Shown piece after piece: positions 8,601-16,885 of a stretch of 16,885 nucleotides of DNA. Source of the stretch: Oehlia diaphana (Eukaryota > Glomeromycota > Glomeromycetes > Glomerales > Glomeraceae); the NCBI GenBank assembly GCA_003833135.1, contig QZLH01000837.1, positions 36,491 to 53,375 of the forward strand, read 5' to 3'. Both the position numbers and the translations under genes were made by a program. Under the pieces are notes generated by a model, which saw nothing but the letters and a program-made list of their open reading frames with translations, was not told where the DNA came from and made no database searches. The number at the start of each line of letters is the position of its first letter. Position 1 is the first letter of the stretch.

Positions 8601-11600
8601 ATTCTGCGCATCTCTTTCATCAATAACAACAACAAATGATTTAGCTAAAGCATCTCTAATTTTAATCATTTGTCCTAAATAAGGAGTAAGTACAGCTATA
8701 TCATCGGGTTTAGTATATCCATTTCTAACAAAATATTTTACCATCTCAACAACCATTTTAACTTCATACATATTCACATGAGATTTTATCGCATATTCTC
8801 TACCTGAATGATCTTCTAGATTCCTATGATCAATAAAATAAACATTATGTTGAGCTCCGCGTACATTTTCGTAATCTGTAGTATTATCGCCATCAATTAA
8901 ATTTGGATAAAGTGTGTGTCTAATTAAATCAGAAATTTCTCCTCTCATACGTCTCTGAGTTAAAAGTCGAGCCTTCTCAATTTTAACCGCTTTATCACCT
9001 TTAACTAACCTCTCAAATAATGATTTATCCAATTGAAAATTTTTTCCTATTTGTGAATCCACACTAAGAGAATAAGTTGCAATGTGAGGTCGAAGTTGTT
9101 TATGATCACCAATTAATATCAAATGCTGTGAATATTGAGTTAATGCACTAATAATATGAGCCTCTAATACTTCTCCCGCTTCTTCACAAATAATAATTCT
9201 AGGACCAATTGATCTAATTAAATTTTGAAATTTAGCTGCACCATTTGTAGTCATACCGATAACGTCACTGTTTAATAATACTTGACGACGTCTCTCATCA
9301 TAAATATTATCTATTTCCTTACGTTTTTCATCATGATTTTTTTGTAAATCGGACAATTTTTCTTCAGCTTCTTCATAAACTTTTGTACGCCAATGATCAT
9401 GAAGTTTTTCTCGTTCTATTATTGACATATTCCAAATTGAATGTTCCTTTAATAATACAATCAATGGCCGATCCCCTTCCGGTTCTTGGTAGTTTTTGAT
9501 CCAATTTAGCATAGCGTCATCAAACTGTAATTCAATATCAACTATATCCATTTTATCTTCAGTCCCTTCATTTAATTTTTTATCATTATTCTTCTTATTT
9601 TTATTAATTTTCCTATTATTCTTGTCATATTTCTTATTAGTCTTTGATGAGTTTAACAAGAGTTTTTTTGTCCTCTCAATTATTAAAATGTCTTCTCCAC
9701 TTAACCATTTCTCAAATGGCCATTTTTTAATTTTGCTTTCATCTGTTGCTAAAACCCAACTTGGTAAATCATTTTCAGTAACATTAACAAATTTATTGTG
9801 AAATTCATTCTCTTCAATCATTAAATATTCACTTAAATCACTCCATTTCATCCATCTTCTAAATAAAGTATTTTTTACTTTTTCAGTATTTTTTTCTATC
9901 TCATCAATCGCTTCATATAATCTTGCTAATAAATAAGATTCCTTTTTGTTATGAATACGATTTCTACAAATTTCTTCCAAAGTAAATCCTCTGATCTTTT
10001 CAGATTTCGTTCGAGATCCTAATCTCACTATATTCGTTATCCTTTCGTCAAGTAAATGCTATTAATTATAAAAATACAAAAAATGCGTTTAAATTTGAAT
10101 AAAAATAAAAATGTGCGTAATTAGTTTATTATACAAACAATTAAAATTCACCTCCAAGAATTGGTCGAGAGCGTGATTAGTAAAACAAATGGTTAGAATT
10201 GGTCCAATTTTTGCTTTTCGATTTTCTTTGGCTAATAATACTTTCATTATTTGAACACCAACTATTGTTTTACCTGTACCAGGAGGGCCTAATAAAAGAA
10301 TAAAGATTTGTTTAATACCGTTCAATATATTATTAAACCAGAAAATATTCTACATCAATGCATACCTTCAACTAATGCAATTTCACGTGTTAAAGATGAT
10401 ACTAACGCCCTGGCTATCAAAAACAATAATAAAATAGAAATTAATAAAATTATTCTCAATTAAGCTAATTAAGCTCATTTAATATTTAGTACATCTTACG
10501 ATTTACCTTGAGTTTCGTCCATTCCGTAAGGATTTCCATTGGGTAATTTACCGATATTACTATATTTAACAATATCTTTTACTACTTCATTGTAAGAGCT
10601 CTTATCTGCAACATTTAATTTCAAATGATGTTTATTTTTACATAAAATTGATAAATCAAACTGAAATTCTGGAGCTCTAGTATACATAGGACTTTCAACT
10701 TTAATATCAAGAGTACTGCTTGACCCTTCATCATTATTCATATCATCAAAATTAGGAGTCAAATATTTTTCAAAAGGTAAGGAAGAAGGATCCGTAGTTT
10801 GAAGAGTTTTAAGAATATGATAATAAGCTTCTAAATAAACACCAGTTGATTCTACCATAAATCTTTTTTCTAATGATCCCTTTCTAAAATTTGAAATCTC
10901 ACTTAACGCAATAGGATAGATTGATGGATCTATAAAATTAATAATTATTTCCGCAGAATGTTCATCTTTAGATAAAGCATTTAAATCTCTTGTTACGACC
11001 ACACCAAAATAAAGTGAATAAAAATCAAATTCATTTATTGACGTAGATTTATTATTATTCACTTTTTTAGGTTTTTGATTTGGTAATATAAGGGTAACTA
11101 AACTACCAACCAATAATTTTTTACTTCTTTCCCAGTACTCTTTTCTACCTATTGCATCTTTTGCACTAGTTATTGGAGGAGTAAATCTTATAGTACAAGC
11201 AAATCCTCTTTTTCTATCACAAGAGATATCAGCGAATTGTATATTCGTATATACCTGTAGATCACAATTTCTATTCGTACTATCATTATATGAAAATCTA
11301 CCACCTTTGTCTTTTATTTTCTTTAATTCTTTGGATAATTTAAAATCACCGTTATTAGAAGAAGAATGCTCTTGTAATAATGCAGTCAATAAATTAGATA
11401 TGCCACTACGGATTGGATTTAATAAATCTTCCCTTAAAAGACGGAATTGCGTATCAAATAGTCTGGCCGGTCCATCAGATAAAAAATGTGATGAATTACG
11501 AAGTGTAGAAGGTAAAAAAGGTGGACGTTCACATAATATTTCTTCTTTTGTAGGAATAACTGAGATTTTTGAAATTTCTGAAAAATCATTATTATGTCTT

Positions 11601-12933
11601 TTACCATATTTTGATAATTCACCAGGTGGATCATAAGTTCTTTCTGCATCAGCTCCTATGGCTAATACTTCATAATTTGATTGATCTAATTCTACATTCC
11701 AACTTTTAGTTCCAAAATTTAAATTATTACGTCCATTATTTAACATTTTATTCATAGTATTCATCTCCCTTTCTAATACCATGAAAAAATATTTTCTGAC
11801 CTCTAAATTACTAGTTAATTGATCTGTTGAAGAAAATTTTTGTTGTTCAAGTGATTGCTGATACATAGCCTTTAATCGATATAAATCATTGGCAATTTTA
11901 TGCATTGTTTCATTAATAGATGCCTCTTTAATACGACGCAATATTTCTGTAAGAAATCGTACGATTATCAAGAAAAATATTCCCAAACTATTAAATAGAT
12001 TTAAAAGAAAATTAATTAATATATTATATGATATAAAATCACAGGTTTATACTTACGAAGACGGAATAAATGAATATCGTTCACGTGACAGTAATGTTTC
12101 AGCGCTAACACGAGTATCCACAATAGAATTACGTTGAACCAACGTCCTTAACATTTTCATCACATTATCATAAAGAAATGAGTCCTATTTTGTAAAAAAA
12201 TGAAGAAAAGTATTACAATTATTATTAATTAAATTACGAATGAACAACGTTATTAAATAGTACTTACAATATTATTATAGACCATCATAAAAATTGCATG
12301 AACATATTTTTCCAAAATACATTCAGTGATAGCCGTTCTAGTAAATAAACCCAATAAAGGTAATATAACATATTGAAATGATAATACATTTTTATCAAGA
12401 CCGGCATCACATGACATGGAAGAAAAATTTATAATTTCTCTCAATCTTTTGAGACCACATTCAGGATTACCTAATTCAGTAACTATTTCTTCTACTTCGT
12501 AACCTGTTCGATTATCTGTTACTACTAATGCAGAACTAACAAAAATTCTAACTTTGCTTTGATCCCAAGGTTCCTCTTTTCTTAATATTTTTTTCCAAAC
12601 AGTTCTAATTTGTTCCCCACTAATAATAAATATTAATCGATCACTACCATTATAACTTAACTCGGAAGAACTAAAGTTCGTAATAGCGGTTTCTTGTTGT
12701 GATTGCCTTATTTCAGGAACACTAAGTTTTGGCGGTGCAGGTACATAATTACGACTTTCACGTTTTTCGTCATGGCGGCCATCACCATTGCCACCACCAC
12801 TACTACCACCATCAAGCCCTTCATGATTTGGTCTTAATCTTTTATTGTTGTTGCCATCGTCATCACTATCGTCGGTATTTCTTTGAGTATCATTGTTATT
12901 AGGATAAAATTTTTTTGTCCTTTTTCTTGTCAT
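5330..12933 (-). CDS. ZNFX1-like protein: UPF1-type SF1 helicase with NFX1-type zinc fingers, RING-like domain and RZ finger
   Basis: Coding model: complement(join(5330..5464, 5545..5576, 5678..6438, 6510..7146, 7221..7758, 7848..10058, 10152..10288, 10366..10413, 10507..11987, 12057..12184, 12268..12933)), 6774 nt, 2257 residues plus stop. Every junction is GT...AG and preserves frame. The start is the ATG at 12931-12933, giving MTRKRTKK; the open frame upstream of it has only a TTG. Human ZNFX1 is about 1900 residues, so the length is slightly above the usual. Residues 420-460 (DTQFRLLREDLLNPIRSGI) and 636-661 (FMVESTGVYLEAYYHILK) match conserved stretches of this family. Relatives include ZNFX1 (antiviral RNA sensing, small-RNA inheritance), fission yeast Hrr1 and Neurospora SAD-3 (RNA silencing). 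A role in RNA surveillance or silencing here is inference. No partner gene is adjacent. The family call is firm; it is less certain which of the silencing-type helicases is its ortholog. Confidence 0.94.
5577..5677 (-). other. Intron 9 of the ZNFX1-like gene, with two competing donors
   Basis: The donor that keeps the RZ finger in frame is G|GTACAA (GT at 5677-5676), joined to the acceptor CATTAG|GAC (exon resumes at 5576). Inside the intron lies a more consensus-like donor GTAAGA (GT at 5624-5623) using the same acceptor. It would keep about 18 extra residues, then read exons 10 and 11 in another frame and remove the RZ finger. Two further GT sites just upstream (GTTCAG, GTGGTT) would also keep frame but shorten the protein by a few residues. 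Conservation of the GHWY motif supports the 5677 donor or one of its in-frame neighbours. Confidence 0.75.
6878..7146 (-). other. RING-like domain, residues about 1737-1827
   Basis: Exon 8 opens with ICRSTFREIDWNEERMIVL, then TCRHVFTMETMD (C1761, H1763) and, after about 40 residues, MCPTCRAPIK (C1804, C1807), followed by RRYGRIINKY. Cys at 1742, a Cys-x-His pair and a CPxC pair recall a degenerate RING or treble-clef fold, and fungal NFX1 helicase proteins commonly have such a segment here. It lacks a full set of eight canonical RING ligands in plain view, so ubiquitin-ligase activity from this domain alone is doubtful. A helical, charged linker (residues 1830-2190, exons 8 and 9) connects it to the RZ finger. 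Confidence 0.65.
7221..8168 (-). other. NFX1-type zinc-finger array, residues 1451-1736
   Basis: Cys/His spacing of the NFX1 type begins with CNTKLSCGHMCKYKCH (exon 6) and continues after a 89-bp intron with CSKQLNCGHECLKKC, CQKLLFCGHACKRNCHQGG, a Cys-rich stretch with CKHQGRCELSCGAPC, and CDKELKCGHKCAGVCGEIC. The repeated core is C-x-x-x-L-x-CGH-x-C-x-x-x-C. At least five finger-like units are visible, some irregular. In NFX1 and ZNFX1 these fingers bind nucleic acid or proteins; some NFX1-family fingers have been proposed to have RING-like ligase activity. The array is split between exons 6 and 7. Confidence 0.92.
8340..10413 (-). other. SF1 (UPF1-like) helicase core, residues 759-1393
   Basis: The motifs occur in order. 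ARALVSSLTREIALVE leads into Walker A GPPGTGKT (775-782). Motif Ia is FTNHALDQFLE, completed across intron 5 to HLLDERITNIVRLGSR. Motif Ic is IGMTTNGAAK (about 1087-1096). Motif II is CEEAGE (1111-1116), then motif III LIGDHKQLRP (1135-1144), QRRMRGEISDLI (1188-1199), motif V TVDNFQGEEANIIIVSLVR (1338-1356) and motif VI SNVLLSRARKGMYLIGN (1377-1393). Motif II has Glu for the first Asp of DEAG, which I believe is usual in this family. About 250 residues lie between motifs Ia and Ic; they include a Lys/Asn-rich run (about 950-990) and a charged coiled-coil-like helix (about 1037-1080). All key ATPase residues are present, so an active helicase is expected. Confidence 0.93.
10366..10413 (-). other. 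48-bp microexon (exon 4) leading into Walker A
   Basis: This exon encodes RALVSSLTREIALVE plus split codons at both ends. The first two bases complete Ala with the G that ends exon 3, and the last base starts the Gly of GPPGTGKT that continues in exon 5. The donor is GTATGC and the acceptor is GATAG. Leaving it out would shift nothing (48 is a multiple of 3) but would delete the helix just before the P-loop and change the first Gly codon context. Confidence 0.9.
10507..12933 (-). other. N-terminal and pre-helicase region of the ZNFX1-like protein (exons 1-3, residues 1-758)
   Basis: Residues 1-65 are low-complexity, rich in Asn, Asp and Gly, with basic clusters (TRKRTKK, KRLRP) that could serve as nuclear localisation signals. 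Residues of about 90-330 are mainly helical and match where ZNFX1 proteins carry an armadillo-type region. The hydrophobic stretch LGIFFLIIVRFL (266-277) starts exon 3 and is more likely a buried helix than a membrane segment. Residues of about 505-625 (RKRGFACTIRF, ERSKKLLVGSLVTLILP) resemble the beta-barrel that precedes or inserts in UPF1-like helicases. Exon 3 ends with GMDETQ, the Q-motif-like start of the helicase domain. Confidence 0.8.
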
Positions 12934-13999
12934 AATTAATACGACGTTTTTCAATAAATAAAAAATTCTCTAGTTTTTATTTTTGGAATAATATAAGCGA
13001 AAAGACAAAGGAGAAGGACTTTCATATGAATAATTTCCGAGGTTTTAAAATGTGGTACAATTAAATCATTAATTATTACTTATTAGGAAATTCTTCATAG
13101 CCGATTTGGGAAATAATAACAAATCAAATTTGGCCGAAAAAAATTCGATGATACAATTGAAACCAAATTTTTCGGGAAATTCCGGAAAAGTCAGATGTTT
13201 GTTACATGACGTTTAAGCCTAAACAATAAAATTTGGTTAAACCGGATGTGTTTATATTACTATCTAAGGGATAAATACAGTGTAACCTGATATAAAACAG
13301 GAATAAGAAAATGAATTTATATATATGGGATTTCCTAATGGAGATATATTTTCCCATTTATACTCTAGATTGATATATAAAAGTGAGCCCGATGATTCCG
13401 ACATTCTTAATAAAATTGTGACGATCCTACCCGAATTCATTATTAAAAAGTTGTTGCGGGTCTTTTACGTAAAGTTTTTTTTTTCGTAACGAGTTGTAAT
13501 CTAGAAAAGTAGAACTAGATAAAAATTAAAAACAGGGGCTTACCATTTTTGGTGCAGCAGGCGTAAATAGTTTACTATATTTGTAAACAATAAACGAGTT
13601 TTTTAAATACATCGATGAATTTTATAGGCTTTATATTCGTAAGAGAGGATAAAATGTAGTACATCTATACCGAGTATAAATAGTAAAAATATTTATTTAT
13701 TAGATAGATTTCTCGATTTGTATAAAATTCGGAATTATTTGATATTACAATACTTGAAGGATTATTATTTATCTCGACAAATTTTTTGTATCATAAAATT
13801 TTGCAAATTAATATCAGTTGTCAAATAATTATTTTGTTCGTACATCGGAGTATATAGTAAATTAGTATAGTACGGTTCGTACATTATATAGTTTATGTAC
13901 GATTTACGATGATTTTTGAGTATATAGTAGAATAATAAATAATCATATTTTATCATAAATTTTCTTTTCACATTACTACATTGACGAAAGAAATATAAT
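12934..13999. other. Intergenic region upstream of the ZNFX1-like gene
   Basis: This stretch must hold the promoter and 5' untranslated region of the minus-strand helicase gene. No firm core promoter element can be named: a TATA-like TTATATTATT lies about 60 bases upstream of the ATG on the minus strand, which is weak in such AT-rich DNA. On the plus strand GATATATAAAAG (13371-13382) resembles a TATA box, but no plus-strand gene follows closely. The open frame at 13765-13971 (minus) is Tyr/Asn/Ile-rich and looks like chance. Confidence 0.45.
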
Positions 14000-14251
14000 A
14001 TGGACCTTGATATATCAGATGTTGAAAGAATTCCGGCTAGTGAAACCTGAATTTGAACAGGTTTATATTAAAATATTTTTTGCATTGTACCAGAATATTT
14101 CCTAATAATTTAAATTTATTATTAGTAATTATTCGAAATTGAACTATTAAGAGGAGAATTGGTTGGTAACGAAGTTGAAGTTCCTGAAATTGCACGTTCT
14201 AGTCGTTCCACGTTCCATGTTGCAGATTGGACAGATTCATGGAAAATATAA
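14000..14251 (+). CDS. Possible tiny two-exon gene or gene fragment, unrecognised
   Basis: An ATG at 14000 opens MDLDISDVERIPASET before a stop at 14048-14050. About 90 bases further on, an open stretch (14141-14251) reads LVGNEVEVPEIARSSRSTF and ends ADWTDSWKI before TAA. The codons of both parts look more coding-like than the AT-rich surroundings. Joining them with a GT...AG intron at 14040-14153 gives a frame-consistent 45-residue product, but the acceptor (TTAAGAG) is poor. A more natural acceptor (TTATTAG at about 14125) runs straight into a stop. The pair may therefore be a fragment of a decayed gene. No family is recognised. Confidence 0.2.
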
Positions 14252-14287
14252 TAAAATTTTAAATTTCGACCGAAAGAAAAACAAGTC

Positions 14288-14440
14288 ATTTCACCGACAG
14301 TTTTGAAATCCTAATCCACTTACCCTAACCTAATTCTAGACTAATCCCAACCTTGATTTTCTTACCTAGTCCTAAATAGGTGATATGAGAAATGACCCTG
14401 TCGGTGAAACGTCTGTCGGTAAGATAATTGTCGGTAAAAT
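14288..14440. mobile_element. Short inverted-repeat element with repeated TGTCGGTRAA motif
   Basis: ATTTCACCGACA (14288-14299) matches the reverse complement of TGTCGGTAAAAT (14429-14440) at 11 of 12 positions. A perfect 12-bp inverted repeat also exists between TTTCACCGACAG (14289-14300) and CTGTCGGTGAAA (14398-14409). The right side thus holds three copies of the core TGTCGGTRA (near 14399, 14413 and 14429). The interior is non-coding and contains TACCCTAACC-type sequence. It looks like a MITE or fold-back element lying 36 bases after the candidate exon that ends at 14251. No target-site duplication was identified. Confidence 0.55.
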
Positions 14441-15309
14441 GAATGCGACCCTAATTTTGTTATTTTGTTTTCACGCTATTTTGATGCCAAAATTATCATA
14501 GCAAACTTTGTTATGATTTTTTCAAGTCATAAGAAATATTTTTTAAGAAACATTATTTATGTAATAATTTAATAATATAGTAAAACCAACTAGAATCTAT
14601 ATATATACAAAAAAATTACATGTACCTCTATCATTACATATGAAAAAAATATCGTAGTCATCATTATCAATTTTAGTTGATATAAATTGTGAATGAAACA
14701 GACTGTTGATAATAATTCGAAAGATCGCGTATTTGGATCTAATTTCTGTAAAAAGCTTTTCATTATTAGTTTAAGTTTTAATATTAAAATTTAAATTTTT
14801 TAAACTTTACAGAAGACACCTTATTATTTTTTCACTATCAATTGTTTTATGTTTCTCATTCTATTGCTTATGGAAGATTATTTTAATGTTTTATATAAAA
14901 TCTTACAATTGAAACTGCTAATAAAGAAACTGTAGGGACTGTCTTGCACTTTTGTATACACTTTTAAGGATAGTTTTCAAAACTTTTCATTTGGATTTTG
15001 CAGTTCACAAGGGCATAAGTTTCTTGTCATCACTATTAAGAGATGTCTAACTTAAAGTCAGATCTGTTTAAACTTTAAACTAAAACTGGCTCTTAAGAAC
15101 TGCTAAGCTTTCATGAAAATTTTGAATGTATATTGTTATGTAATATATCACCACTACTATATCTCCTTTTTTTAAAGTAACGTGTCATATCTTTCTTAAT
15201 TTTATTTTATTTTTAATCCATGTGAACAAATTTACAAAACAAATTACAAGGAACAACTACAGTATAAGTAGTCCATAAGTAATTCAAACAAAATGTAAAC
15301 AAAACCACC
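14441..15309. other. AT-rich intergenic stretch, no gene seen
   Basis: No coding frame or RNA gene was recognised on either strand. The only repeat noticed is the 15-mer CCAAAATTATCATAG at 14487-14501, shared with 4818-4832. Confidence 0.5.
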
Positions 15310-15495
15310 TTACGACAGCGCCACCCTGGTGTCAATAAAAATTTCACACGAGGATATAATTGCTAAGAGGAATAAGATAAAAAGAAGCACTATATGCCCA
15401 AATCTACAGTTGAAACTTGGATGCCGAGAAAAATTTCTATCATCTATAAATGCTAACATATAGGGGCCACGATAGGGCCAAAATAAAAAGTACAA
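15310..15495 (-). CDS. Small open frame of unknown nature, possibly repeat-derived
   Basis: A 61-codon open frame without an ATG at its 5' end contains FWPYRGPYMLAFIDDRNFSR and a hydrophobic stretch LLFILFLLAII followed by CEIFIDTRVALS and a stop. Codon and base use is less AT-biased than the adjacent intergenic DNA and matches the block up to about 16190. It could be the end of a longer decayed gene, a repeat-encoded peptide, or chance in a non-coding transcript. The hydrophobic segment would be long enough for one membrane helix. Confidence 0.2.
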   Translation of the reverse strand: MYFLFWPYRGPYMLAFIDDRNFSRHPSFNCRFGHIVLLFILFLLAIISSCEIFIDTRVALS

Positions 15496-15718
15496 GCAAG
15501 AAAAAAAGGGTGGGAAATAGAAAGGAAAAGAAACAAATGAGCCCTAGCCACCTCACTAAGAACTCAATAACTAATGTATAACATACAGTATATCGAGGTT
15601 GGATCGTCTCATAAGAAGTTGCTGAAGCCAGTGTTGAAGAGTGTCAAGGTTAAAGTCAAAGTGTTTTCTTCTTCTCATGTGGAGTTCTGGAAGGTTCTGT
15701 TCTTTGTATAAATTTTTC

Positions 15719-16075
15719 CTAAATGGAAAATTTCAGTAACGGTAGCATGTAAATGTATAAGCCATGGTTTATCAAAATACTGATGGCAAATTTCTGAAAA
15801 TGGTAAATCATCTTGGCAAGCACGTGTCCAAGCCAGGTCAAGAGAGTCTTGAGCGGTTTTATCATAGTAGTAGCGAAGGTGCTGAGTAACCAGTTTTCAA
15901 TACCTGAAGGGAACTGTTTGAAGAGGTTTGAGTTTCTTGGAAGTTTTGTAGGGTTTAGTGCCTGTTGTTGAAGGTTATAAATGTGTAGTCTGTCGACGTG
16001 GTCATGAACCACCCAGTCAGGGAGTTCAGGACGAGAAAATATCAAGTGCTCGTATATTTTTCCTTCATATTCCAT
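15719..16075 (-). CDS. Hypothetical 118-residue protein, family not recognised
   Basis: The frame starts at an ATG in the context GGAAGATGG and reads MEYEGKIYEHLIFSRPELPD, then DHVDRLHIYNLQQQALNP. Its second half is more hydrophobic (LLTWLGHVLAKMIYHF, ILINHGLYIYMLPLL). The first 60 residues look the more protein-like. It lies on the same strand as the small frame at 15310-15495 and about 225 bases upstream of it, in the same less AT-rich block, so both may belong to one transcription unit or one repeat. No domain, signal peptide or conserved catalytic motif was recognised. An intron or frameshift could truncate the true protein. Confidence 0.35.
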   Translation of the reverse strand: MEYEGKIYEHLIFSRPELPDWVVHDHVDRLHIYNLQQQALNPTKLPRNSNLFKQFPSGIENWLLSTFATTMIKPLKTLLTWLGHVLAKMIYHFQKFAISILINHGLYIYMLPLLKFSI

Positions 16076-16466
16076 CTTCCCTAAAGGATAGTGTGCAAAG
16101 GGTGTCAGAGGAGTGCTTCCCCCCGTGGTCCTCTCTTCTCGCTCATTCGTTCGAGCAAAAAATATAGAAAAAAAAAGTCTGGTTGACTGCGGATTATTAA
16201 CAAAAATGACAGGAAGAGAAAAGAGTTTTTTGGTCTAATGTAAACGTGTAATATTTGTTGATCACATAAAAATTGAATCACGTGACAAATCGGTTAGCCA
16301 ATAACATGGGACAGAAATAGGGGTGGCAACGGTCACGGTCATTAACCGGTGTAATGCCATAGTATACATAGTAAATTTATTAATTATGTGGCGCAGTTTT
16401 ATATTTAAAATTACTGTATAAATTTTATTTTATTTAATTTAGTTAGTTTAGTTTATTTTATCACGT

Positions 16467-16536
16467 GAGTCCGAAATGACTCTAAACTATTGATACATTT
16501 AAGGACCAATTAGAGTCCGCAATGACGTTAAACTAT
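16467..16536. repeat. 24-bp imperfect direct repeat
   Basis: GAGTCCGAAATGACTCTAAA continues to CTAT at 16467-16490; the second copy at 16513-16536 matches it at 21 of 24 positions. The copies are spaced 46 bp start to start. The surrounding DNA is non-coding. Confidence 0.6.
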
Positions 16537-16588
16537 GGGATGACTAATGATCAACAATATTATGTATTACAGTAGATCATGAACTAAT

Positions 16589-16640
16589 GAGTATCGGATA
16601 AATTAAGTATCGGGTAAATTATTGAGTATCGGATAAATTA
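16589..16640. repeat. Three tandem copies of a 17-bp unit
   Basis: GAGTATCGGATAAATTA occurs at 16589-16605 and again at 16624-16640. A diverged middle copy, AGTATCGGGTAAATT, starts at 16606. The rest of the window to 16885 has no coding frame that I would support. Confidence 0.65.
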
Positions 16641-16885
16641 TTCATTAAGGATCATTACGAAATTTGTCGGAAAAAACTGAAATTTTGAGAATAATTTTAA
16701 AAACATCCGGATCTACAAGGTTACACATAAACAAATATAAAAGGACGTCAGATATGACCTCCCCAAAAAAAAGGAACTCGAAAAATAGGAATTAAAATTA
16801 TTAAAGAATGGATAAATATATTAATTAAATCTTTATACTAATATTTATTTTATACATATTATTAAACTAAGCATATTATTGTATT

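Noticed and set aside
9496..9801. 101-codon plus-strand frame rich in Phe and Leu
   Set aside because: It is antisense to the Lys/Asn-rich insert of the helicase; its hydrophobic look comes from complementing AAA and AAT codons.
11307..11636. Plus-strand and alternative minus-strand frames (also 11434-11649 and 11889-12137)
   Set aside because: All overlap exon 2 or 3 of the assembled gene, whose protein has family-specific motifs in the chosen frame.
11953..11986. LGIFFLIIVRFL as a transmembrane segment or signal anchor
   Set aside because: It begins exon 3 inside a helical soluble domain, with a well-supported upstream exon in frame, and is short for a membrane helix.
13765..13971. 68-codon minus-strand frame
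   Set aside because: Tyr/Asn/Ile-rich composition is what AT-rich random sequence gives, and no motif is visible.
15958..16167. 69-codon plus-strand frame
   Set aside because: It overlaps the start of the better-looking minus-strand frame at 15719-16075 and lacks recognisable features.

Overview
The window is eukaryotic and strongly AT-rich, with one large multi-exon gene whose introns are short (69-101 bp, GT...AG) and long flanks full of decayed transposons and fold-back repeats. Base composition, intron style and repeat load fit an arbuscular mycorrhizal fungus such as Rhizophagus (Glomeromycotina). That assignment is inference from style, not from a marker gene.

The centre (5330-12933, minus strand) is one gene. 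I could assemble it completely: eleven exons joined in frame through ten introns give 2257 residues. It encodes a ZNFX1-like protein, also called an NFX1-type zinc finger and helicase protein. In order it has an Asn/Asp/Gly-rich N-terminus with basic clusters, a helical armadillo-like region, the family-specific segment before the helicase, a UPF1-like SF1 helicase, a Cys/His-rich array of NFX1-type fingers, a RING-like domain, a helical linker and a C-terminal RZ-type zinc finger. Related proteins act in RNA silencing or antiviral RNA sensing, and RZ fingers occur in ubiquitin ligases. The RZ reading frame depends on one splice-donor choice: a consensus-looking competing donor lies in the intron that must be removed, and using it would destroy the RZ finger.

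The left flank (1-5329) holds the terminal repeat of a pogo/Tc1-like transposon at the window edge, a decayed unrecognised plus-strand gene (about 222-1314, perhaps with a later piece at 1733-1867) with a repeat block full of palindromes beside it, a small TA-flanked element (2724-2889), a nearly perfect 83-bp hairpin (2895-2977), and a heavily frameshifted MULE-type transposase pseudogene on the minus strand (3011-4535). Pieces of that transposase can still be read from the first catalytic Asp to the C-terminus.

The right flank (12934-16885) is mostly intergenic. It contains a possible tiny two-exon gene (14000-14251), a short inverted-repeat element with several copies of a TGTCGGTRAA core (14288-14440), a less AT-rich block with two minus-strand open frames of unknown nature (15310-16075), and short direct and tandem repeats near the end. 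I saw no rRNA, tRNA or CRISPR array.
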